This document shows positions 58,246-64,000 of a stretch of DNA of 64,000 nucleotides, one piece after another. The stretch's first letter is position 1. Every line of letters starts with the position of its first letter. Source of the DNA: Opitutaceae bacterium (GTDB lineage Bacteria; Verrucomicrobiota; Verrucomicrobiia; Opitutales; Opitutaceae); contig JAIXWF010000013.1 in NCBI GenBank assembly GCA_027482185.1, positions 62,001 to 126,000 of the forward strand, given 5' to 3'. Under the pieces are notes generated by a model. That model worked only from the letters and a program-made list of their open reading frames with translations. It did no database searches and had not been told where the DNA came from. A program made the translations under genes and the position numbers.

Positions 58246-60087
58246 ATGGCCCAAGCTTACACGGAAGCCAGCATCAAGACGCTCTCCTCGCTCGAACACA
58301 TCCGGCTGCGGCCCGGCATGTACATCGGGCGGCTCGGCAACGGCACGCACGCCGAGGACGGCATCTACGTCCTGCTCAAGGAGACGATCGACAATTCGAT
58401 CGACGAATTCACGATGGGGCACGGCCGCAAAATCGAGGTCGAGCTCAACGAACGCACCCTCCGCGTGCGCGATTACGGCCGCGGCATCCCGCTCGGCAAA
58501 CTCGTCGACTGCGTCTCGATCATCAACACGGGCGCGAAGTACGACAGCGAGACCTTCCAGAAATCCGTCGGCCTGAACGGCGTCGGCCAGAAGGCCGTCA
58601 ACGCTCTTTCCCTCTCGTACCGCGCGCAGGCGTTCCGCGAGGGCCAGACCAAGCTCGTCGAGTTCGAGCAGGGCCGCCTGAAGAAGGAGCACAAGGTCGC
58701 GAAGTCCGAGGACCGCAACGGCACGCTGATCGAGTTCACGCCGGACGAGGCGCTCTTCGGCAAAGACTTCCGGTTCCGCCCCGAGTTCGTCGAGGACATG
58801 CTCTGGAACTACGCCTTCCTGAACCGCGGGCTCACGCTCACGTTCAACGGCAAAGTCTTCAAATCCGAGCACGGTCTGCGCGACCTGCTCCAGAAAAACC
58901 TCAGCGGCGCGCCGCTCTACCCGATCATCCACCTCGAAGGCGAGGACATCGAGGTCGCGTTCACCCACGGCGCGCATTACGGCGAGGAGTACTACTCGTT
59001 CGTCAACGGCCAGCACACGACGATGGGCGGCACGCACCTCTCCGCGTTCCGTGAGGCGCTCGTGGATACGGTGCGCAACTTCTTCAAACGCGACTACGAC
59101 GCCGCCGATGTGCGCCAGTCGATCGATGCCGCCGTCGCGGTGCGCGTGATGGAGCCGGTCTTCGAGTCCCAGACCAAGACGAAGCTCGGTTCCGCCGCCG
59201 TCGGGCCCGACGGCCCGAGCCTGAAGGACTTCGTCGGCAAGTTCATGCAGCAGACGCTCGATGTCTACCTGCACAAGAACAAGGAAACCGCCGACGCGAT
59301 CCGCACCAAGATCGAGGAAAGCGAACGCGAGCGCAAAGAACTCGCCGGCATCCGCAACCTCGCCCGCGAGCGCGCCAAGAAGGCCTCCCTGCACAACAAG
59401 AAGCTGCGCGACTGCCGCCTGCACCTCGGCGACCGCAACGAGCGCGCCGAACAGAGCACGCTCTTCATCGTCGAGGGCGACTCCGCCGCCGGTTCGCTCA
59501 CCGCGACGCGCGACGTGCAAACCCAGGCCGTCTTCGCCCTGAAGGGCAAACCGCTCAACACCTACGGCCTTTCCAAGAAAGTCATCTACGAGAACGAGGA
59601 ATTCCACCTGCTGCAGTCGGCCCTCAACGTCGAGGACGGTCTCGACGGACTCCGTTACAACAAGATCGTCATCGCCACCGACGCCGACGTCGACGGCATG
59701 CACATCCGGCTGCTGCTGATCTCGTTTTTCCTGCAATTCTTCCCCGACCTGATCCGCAACGGCCACGTCTACATTCTCGAGACGCCGCTCTTCCGCGTGC
59801 GCAACAAGAAGGAGACGATCTACTGCTACTCCGAAGGCGAGAAGCAGGCTGCGGTCGCGAAGCTCGGCGCCAGCCACGAGATCACGCGGTTCAAAGGCCT
59901 CGGCGAAATCTCCGCCGGCGAATTCAAGGACTTCATCGGCGAGAACATCCGGCTCGAGCCCGTCACGCTCAACCACCTGCACAACAGCGACGAGCTGCTC
60001 TCGTTCTTCATGGGCAAGAACACGCCGGAGCGGCAGGACTTCATCATCGGCAACCTCAAGGTCGAAAAAGACCTCGTGGAGGCCTGA
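58246..60087 (+). CDS. Type II topoisomerase ATPase subunit (ParE/GyrB-like)
   Basis: 613-residue ATPase subunit of a type II topoisomerase. GHKL domain: [27 protein letters not shown] and [14 protein letters not shown]; transducer region; TOPRIM with [11 protein letters not shown] and [14 protein letters not shown]. Its length and lack of a long C-terminal insert fit ParE-type proteins more than classical GyrB (about 800 residues). No parC/gyrA partner is adjacent, which is unusual. The start ATG 58246 gives [19 protein letters not shown]; the frame is open upstream. The S41 protease gene begins 8 nt after the stop. Confidence 0.9.
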   Translation: MAQAYTEASIKTLSSLEHIRLRPGMYIGRLGNGTHAEDGIYVLLKETIDNSIDEFTMGHGRKIEVELNERTLRVRDYGRGIPLGKLVDCVSIINTGAKYDSETFQKSVGLNGVGQKAVNALSLSYRAQAFREGQTKLVEFEQGRLKKEHKVAKSEDRNGTLIEFTPDEALFGKDFRFRPEFVEDMLWNYAFLNRGLTLTFNGKVFKSEHGLRDLLQKNLSGAPLYPIIHLEGEDIEVAFTHGAHYGEEYYSFVNGQHTTMGGTHLSAFREALVDTVRNFFKRDYDAADVRQSIDAAVAVRVMEPVFESQTKTKLGSAAVGPDGPSLKDFVGKFMQQTLDVYLHKNKETADAIRTKIEESERERKELAGIRNLARERAKKASLHNKKLRDCRLHLGDRNERAEQSTLFIVEGDSAAGSLTATRDVQTQAVFALKGKPLNTYGLSKKVIYENEEFHLLQSALNVEDGLDGLRYNKIVIATDADVDGMHIRLLLISFFLQFFPDLIRNGHVYILETPLFRVRNKKETIYCYSEGEKQAAVAKLGASHEITRFKGLGEISAGEFKDFIGENIRLEPVTLNHLHNSDELLSFFMGKNTPERQDFIIGNLKVEKDLVEA

Positions 60088-60095
60088 GTCGTCCG

Positions 60096-61349
60096 ATGGA
60101 CCGCGCCGTTCGGCCCGCGGCCCTGCGCCGCTGGATCGCGGTCGCCGCGGTCGTCGCCGGCCTCGCGCTCGGCGGCTGCCGGTCCCTGCCTTCGGCGCGG
60201 GTCGATCTCGCGGCGCTGCCGGCGGCCGAGGCCGCCCGCGCCAAGGCCAACCTTGCGGTGTTCGACGCCGTCTGGGACCTCGTCGACCGCAAGCATTACG
60301 ATCCGCGGATCGGCGGCATCGACTGGCCCGCGGCCGCCGCGACCTTCGCCCCGCGGGCCGCGGCCGCACCGGATACGAAGGCGCTTTACAGCGTGCTCAA
60401 CGAGATGCTCGCGCCGCTCAACGACAGCCACACGGTGGCGCTCAGCCCCGACCGCGTGCGCGAGCGCCGCACCGCCGCCCGCGCCCGCACCGGCTTCAAC
60501 CTCCTGCAGGTCGAGGGCCGCTGGGTCGTCGCCGAGGTCGTGCCCGGCAGCCCCGCGGCCGAGGCCGGCGTCAAGCCGGGCTGGATCGCCGTGGCTCGCA
60601 ACGGCCGGCCGCTTGGTCCGCGCACGGAATTCGGGGCCAAGGAAGGGGAGACGGTGACGTGGGAGTTTCTCGATGTGGACGACCGGCCCGTGACGGTTGC
60701 GCCGGCCGCCCGCCGGCTCTCGACCGTGGCGCCGCCGGCGGCCCGCGTGCTGCCCGGCGGCTTTGTCTACGTGCGCTTCGACGAGTTCGACGGCCCGGGC
60801 CGCCGTTGGCTCGGCCGTCAACTCGAGGAACACCGCGCCGCCCCGGGCGTCATCGTCGACCTGAGGCGCAACCCCGGCGGGGAAACGTTTTCGCTCGGCA
60901 TCACGATCGGGGAATTTTTCGACCGCGCCGTCGACTGCGGCACGTTCGTGACGCGCGCCGGGCGCCGCAGTCTCAAACACTCGTGGCAACTCGGTTCCGC
61001 CAACTACGCCGGCAAAGTCGTCGTATTGGTCGACGGTGCCACCGGCAGCGCCGCGGAGATCTTCGCGGCCGTGCTGCAGGACCACGGCCGCGCCGTCGTG
61101 GTCGGCCGCCGCACCGCGGGCGCCGTCCTCGCGAGTTGGTTCTACCGGCTGCCGGGCGGCGGCGAATTGCAGCTCAGTCGCGAGGACTACCTTGCGCCCA
61201 AGGGCCGGCGCCTCGAGGGCCGCGGCCTCGAGCCCGATTTTACCGTCGTGCGGACCCTGGCCGACGCGCGCCGCGGCCTCGACCGCGATCTCGAGACGGC
61301 GCTCGCCGTCCTGCGCGGCGAACTTTCCGTGCCGTCCGCCCGGCCCTGA
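60096..61349 (+). CDS. S41-family C-terminal-processing-like peptidase lipoprotein
   Basis: 417-residue peptidase of the S41 family. An N-terminal lipoprotein signal (AGLALGGC) predicts lipid anchoring. A PDZ-like region (FNLLQVEGRWVVAEVVPGSP ... GVKPGWIAVARNG) precedes the catalytic domain: VDLRRNPGGETFSLGI, then GATGSAAEIFAAVLQDHG with the likely nucleophile Ser. The Lys that follows in classical C-terminal processing proteases (GxKTxGKG) is absent (GRRTAGAVL), so the dyad may differ or activity may be reduced. Only 8 nt after the topoisomerase gene, so co-transcribed. Confidence 0.82.
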   Translation: MDRAVRPAALRRWIAVAAVVAGLALGGCRSLPSARVDLAALPAAEAARAKANLAVFDAVWDLVDRKHYDPRIGGIDWPAAAATFAPRAAAAPDTKALYSVLNEMLAPLNDSHTVALSPDRVRERRTAARARTGFNLLQVEGRWVVAEVVPGSPAAEAGVKPGWIAVARNGRPLGPRTEFGAKEGETVTWEFLDVDDRPVTVAPAARRLSTVAPPAARVLPGGFVYVRFDEFDGPGRRWLGRQLEEHRAAPGVIVDLRRNPGGETFSLGITIGEFFDRAVDCGTFVTRAGRRSLKHSWQLGSANYAGKVVVLVDGATGSAAEIFAAVLQDHGRAVVVGRRTAGAVLASWFYRLPGGGELQLSREDYLAPKGRRLEGRGLEPDFTVVRTLADARRGLDRDLETALAVLRGELSVPSARP

Positions 61350-61357
61350 GCCGGGAT

Positions 61358-61491
61358 CATGCGGTTGGGAGTCCAAAGTTGAGAGTTGAGAGATCGATCC
61401 GCCGAGGCACGGAAATCGCAGTCGGAGCCACGTGCGTGCGAAACCGAACGGTTCGTCGCTCAACGCTCAACCAAACCCACTCAACCGCATG
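61358..61491. repeat. Inverted arrays of gttgagag-type words
   Basis: Between the S41 gene and the convergent GNAT: catgcggttg (61358-61367) has an exact inverted copy caaccgcatg (61482-61491), and inside them lie gttgagagttgagag (61378-61392) and the inverted ctcaacgctcaacc (61459-61472). A long imperfect hairpin spanning about 135 nt is possible. Confidence 0.6.
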
Positions 61492-61526
61492 AGTCCGGCT
61501 GTGCGGTCGCGCCGGGAAATCCCGCT

Positions 61527-62069
61527 TCAGGCGAGTTGCTTGGCCATGCGGATGACCGTCAGCGTCTGCCCGTCCGGCAGCGGCGCCTCGGTGCGCGCGG
61601 CCACGGTGTAACCGTGGGCCCGATACAGCGGTTCGCCGGCGAGCGTGGCGGCGAGCTCGATGCGCGCGAACCCCGCGGCCCGGATCGCGGCCTCGCTGGC
61701 CGCGAGCAGCCGGCGGCCGAGGCCGCGGCGTTCCCAGGCCGGCGCGACGAAAAAGGCGCGGATCCGCGCCGCATCCCGCGCCGGGTCGAGCAAGGGATCG
61801 GCCGCGACGCGGCTGCGGTCGCCGCCGTAGACCGAGGCCCGCCGGCTCCAGCCGCCGCAGGCGACGATCTCGCCCGCCTGCACGCAGGCGAAGTAGGTGC
61901 CGTCGCGCACGAGCTGGCGGTCGACGCCGAAGACCGGCCCCAGCGCCGCTTCGAGCTGCGCCGCGGTGTAGTGGCGCGCGAGCAGGGTGCGGGTCGAGGT
62001 TTCGATCAGCTGTTCGAGGGCGGGCAAGTCGGCATCCGTTGCCTGCCGGAGTTCCGGCGTATCGGACAT
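61527..62069 (-). CDS. GNAT family N-acetyltransferase
   Basis: 180-residue single-domain GNAT from ATG 62069 (MSDTPELRQATDADLPALEQ). The acetyl-CoA-binding motif is FFVAPAWERRGLGRRLLAAS with the expected R/Q-x-x-G-x-G/A pattern; the C-terminal strand IRAAGFARIELAATLAGEPL and LYRAHGYTV complete the fold. Substrate unknown. Faces the S41 gene across a repeat spacer; the response-regulator gene lies 105 nt upstream. Confidence 0.85.
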   Translation of the reverse strand: MSDTPELRQATDADLPALEQLIETSTRTLLARHYTAAQLEAALGPVFGVDRQLVRDGTYFACVQAGEIVACGGWSRRASVYGGDRSRVAADPLLDPARDAARIRAFFVAPAWERRGLGRRLLAASEAAIRAAGFARIELAATLAGEPLYRAHGYTVAARTEAPLPDGQTLTVIRMAKQLA

Positions 62070-62174
62070 GGAGAAAGGTGTCGCGCCGCCGGAACGCGAA
62101 GCAAGCGCGGGTTGGCTGCGCCCCGGGCGAACGCCCAAGCTGCGACCCGCCGTTCCCGGCGATTTGTTCCCGCC

Positions 62175-62576
62175 TCAGCCGGAGACCGGGGCGCGCAGTT
62201 CGTCGAAGCCCGCAAGAAACTGCTCCCGCGTGAACGGTTTCAGCACGATGCCGTGCGCGCCCAGACCCTGCGCCATGCGCAGGCAATCCGAGCCCTGGAG
62301 GTATTTGCCGCCGCCGGAGATCGCGAGGATGCGCGTGGCCGGCTGCTGGCGGCGGATCTGCGCGATCAATTCGAAGCCGTCGCCGTCGGGCATGACGACG
62401 TCGGTGACGACGACGTCGAAGCGCTGCGACTTGAGCAACGCCGAGGCGGTCTTGCCGGAATCGGCCGCGACGACGTGATGGCCGGCCTGGCCCAGCCAAT
62501 GTACCACCAGATTGCGGATCCCTTCCTCGTCGTCGGCGACGAGCACGGAGGTGGCATGGAGGGCGGGATCGGTCAT
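62175..62576 (-). CDS. Single-domain response regulator
   Basis: 133-residue CheY-like receiver, no output domain. Asp15/Asp16 in VLVADDEEG form the acidic pocket, phospho-acceptor Asp59 in VVVTDVVMPDGDG, Ser/Gly at ILAISGG and Lys113 in IVLKPFT. A cognate kinase is not adjacent. The N-terminal MTDPALHATS is short. Such stand-alone receivers act as phosphorelay intermediates or diffusible signals. Confidence 0.9.
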   Translation of the reverse strand: MTDPALHATSVLVADDEEGIRNLVVHWLGQAGHHVVAADSGKTASALLKSQRFDVVVTDVVMPDGDGFELIAQIRRQQPATRILAISGGGKYLQGSDCLRMAQGLGAHGIVLKPFTREQFLAGFDELRAPVSG

Positions 62577-62675
62577 GGGCGGGCGGCAATGAAATCGCGC
62601 CGGCGGCGGGTCACGAGCGGGAAACTCCGGCGGACGATCAATTCCGGGTAAATCTTCGGCGCGGCGCGCGGGCGC

Positions 62676-63371
62676 TCAGTTGCGGCAGATGTCGTCGTCG
62701 GCCAGGCGGCCCTGAAGCTTGCGTTGCAGTTTGAGCGCCTCGATCTCGCCGCGCAGCCGGCGGCCGAAGAGCTCGAGGCGGAGACGCACGTCGAGGGTCT
62801 CGAGCAATTGCTGCTTGAGCCCGGGATCCTCGCAGAGGCTGAACGCGGCGATGTCGACGAAGGCCTCCGCGTCCTCGACCGTCTTGAGAAAATCCGCCAT
62901 CTCGCCCGCGCCTTCCGGCGCCCGCGCCGCAGCGAGCCGGCGTTTGATGCCGAGCAAGCGCGACAACTCCCGCCGCAGGGCGTCGATCTCGGCCGCGTCC
63001 GCGCCGGGCTGGCTCGTCAGGGCGCGAATCCGGATCCGGCGGTACGGTTCGTTTGCCACGATGTCCTCGATCGCCACGCGGCACAGCCCCTGCAGGAGAA
63101 GATTGGAGGTGCCGTTGCCGTTTTTCTGGCAGGCGCGGATGATGCCGACGGTCGCGACGCGGTGCGGCGGCTCGAATTGTTCGGGATCCTTGACCAAACC
63201 GGGATTCAAACCGGCGACGGCAAACAGCCGGTTGGTCGCCAGCACGTCGCGGAGCATTTCCCGGTAACGCGGTTCAAAAATATGGAGCGGCATCAGGGCC
63301 TGCGGGAAAAACGCCGTGTTCGGCAACGTCATGACCGGCACTTCATCCGGCAGCGTGATTTCCATTTCCAT
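62676..63371 (-). CDS. LON substrate-binding-domain protein
   Basis: 231-residue protein consisting of the Lon N-terminal (LAN) domain only, without ATPase or protease parts. ATG 63371 gives MEMEITLPDEVPVMTLPNTAFFPQALMPLHIFEPRYREML, the family hallmark; the stretch upstream is not coding. C-terminal half is helical (EIDALRRELSRLLGIKRRL) with a Glu-rich tail. Stand-alone LON domains are thought to bind unfolded proteins or to act in regulated proteolysis; no partner is known. Divergent from dnaK, so a stress-related shared control region is plausible. Confidence 0.85.
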   Translation of the reverse strand: MEMEITLPDEVPVMTLPNTAFFPQALMPLHIFEPRYREMLRDVLATNRLFAVAGLNPGLVKDPEQFEPPHRVATVGIIRACQKNGNGTSNLLLQGLCRVAIEDIVANEPYRRIRIRALTSQPGADAAEIDALRRELSRLLGIKRRLAAARAPEGAGEMADFLKTVEDAEAFVDIAAFSLCEDPGLKQQLLETLDVRLRLELFGRRLRGEIEALKLQRKLQGRLADDDICRN

Positions 63372-63541
63372 GACGGGGACCGTAGTTTGGGTTGGGTGGA
63401 ATTCAACCGGTGGGACACGATTGCGCCATCGCGAATTTGCCTGTCGCAGGCGCTGTGCCATGACTGTGCCAACTTGGCTGCATTTCGATCGCTGGAGGAG
63501 CGGGCGGAGACGGTCCGATGGCGGCGAGGAACTTTTTAACC

Positions 63542-63551
63542 TATGATAAAT
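63542..63551 (+). promoter_or_regulatory. Possible -10 element before dnaK
   Basis: tatgataaat at 63542-63551 resembles a -10 hexamer (TATGAT), 54 nt before the dnaK ATG. No convincing -35 box at the usual spacing and no CIRCE-type heat-shock inverted repeat is seen. Weak. Confidence 0.35.
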
Positions 63552-63594
63552 AGGGATTTAAGGTATGTCGACGTCCGGGGGCACATGCGTTGCT

Positions 63595-63600
63595 AGGAGG
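63595..63600 (+). promoter_or_regulatory. Shine-Dalgarno site of dnaK
   Basis: aggagg is separated from the dnaK ATG (63606) by gccgc, the ideal spacing. It is the only textbook Shine-Dalgarno site I found among the start codons in this window; most others have none. Confidence 0.85.
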
Positions 63601-63605
63601 GCCGC

Positions 63606-64000
63606 ATGAGCCGCATTCTCGGTATCGATCTTGGCACCACGAATTCCTGCATGGCCGTCATGGAAGGCGGCGAGCCCGTGGTCATTCCCAACGCGGAAGG
63701 CGCCCGCACGACGCCCTCGGTGGTCGCGTTCACGAAGTCGGGCGAGCGCTTGGTCGGCCAAGCCGCGAAGCGGCAGGCGGTCACGAACCCGCGCAACACC
63801 GTCTTTTCCGCCAAGCGTTTCATCGGCCGCAAGTTCACCGAGGTCCGCGAAGAGGCGAAGAATATGCCCTTCAAGACCGTCGAGGGCAAAAACGGCGACG
63901 CCTACATCGAGGTCCAGGTCGGCGACAAGACCGAGCAATTCGCGCCGCAGCAGATCGCGGCCTTCGTCCTCGGCAAGCTCAAGGCCGACGCCGAGGCCTA
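63606..64000 (+). CDS. dnaK: Chaperone DnaK, 5' end only
   Basis: The first 131 codons of Hsp70, cut by the window end. The start is fixed by aggagg and [26 protein letters not shown]. The ATPase phosphate-1 loop IDLGTTNS and the segment [24 protein letters not shown] are typical. It sits 235 nt from the divergent LON-domain gene, and a LON-type protein beside a chaperone hints at linked protein quality control. The rest, including dnaJ or grpE, is outside the window. Confidence 0.95.
   Translation, partial: MSRILGIDLGTTNSCMAVMEGGEPVVIPNAEGARTTPSVVAFTKSGERLVGQAAKRQAVTNPRNTVFSAKRFIGRKFTEVREEAKNMPFKTVEGKNGDAYIEVQVGDKTEQFAPQQIAAFVLGKLKADAEA

Noticed and set aside
63462-63605. CIRCE heat-shock element before dnaK
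   Set aside because: No 9-bp inverted repeat with a 9-nt spacer of the CIRCE type is present.

Overview
This 64 kb window is chromosomal DNA of a high-GC, Gram-negative bacterium, most likely an Opitutaceae-type member of the Verrucomicrobiota. That assignment is inferred. It rests on two TonB-dependent receptors, a PEP-CTERM protein built of autotransporter-associated strand repeats, a second protein with a VPDSG-CTERM-like tail, a TIR-TPR membrane protein, heavily PAS-decorated hybrid kinase signalling, and start codons that mostly lack a Shine-Dalgarno sequence (dnaK is the clear exception). I see no insertion sequence, prophage, integrase, CRISPR array or rRNA operon. There is one tRNA, Leu with anticodon GAG.

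Layout. 0.4-8.1 kb: a minus-strand locus with a TonB-dependent receptor followed by three paralogous secreted amidase-signature enzymes; an intrinsic terminator lies between receptor and amidases. 8.3-10.8 kb: a GmhA-like SIS isomerase, recF, and a TSUP permease coupled to recF by an ATGA overlap. 11.1-16.3 kb: a 1732-residue repeat protein with a PEP-CTERM tail. 16.5-24.8 kb: ruvC, a hybrid histidine kinase overlapping hemH by 4 nt, a 1088-residue TIR-TM-TPR protein and a small orphan protein. 25.0-29.8 kb: gpmI, a secreted beta-rich protein and aspS. 30.0-35.1 kb: an MFS and a GltS transporter, divergent from a large sodium:solute symporter. 35.3-39.8 kb: a nitrogen array, PII-Amt-PII-Amt-PII, with sigma-54-type promoter matches before each Amt gene. 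40.0-43.8 kb: thrS, a 75-residue orphan and cysS. 44.1-50.8 kb: a second TonB receptor, a VPDSG-type surface protein, hemB, a polysaccharide-export lipoprotein and an acidic-tail protein. 50.9-57.2 kb: pyrD, tRNA-Leu, two tandem esterases (one fused to an SMP-30 domain), a double GNAT, a TPR protein and a DsbA-like protein. 57.3-64 kb: an AsmA-like protein, a ParE/GyrB-type topoisomerase with an S41 protease, a GNAT, a receiver protein, a stand-alone LON-domain protein and the 5' end of dnaK.

Functional themes are ammonium sensing and uptake, outer-membrane nutrient capture with secreted hydrolases, surface-protein sorting linked to exopolysaccharide export, and scattered housekeeping genes (recF, ruvC, hemH, hemB, pyrD, three aminoacyl-tRNA synthetases).

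The most unusual non-coding pattern is in the spacers between convergent genes. Several hold short, degenerate tandem words that recur in inverted orientation on the far side of the spacer. The word family differs from spacer to spacer, but the architecture is the same.
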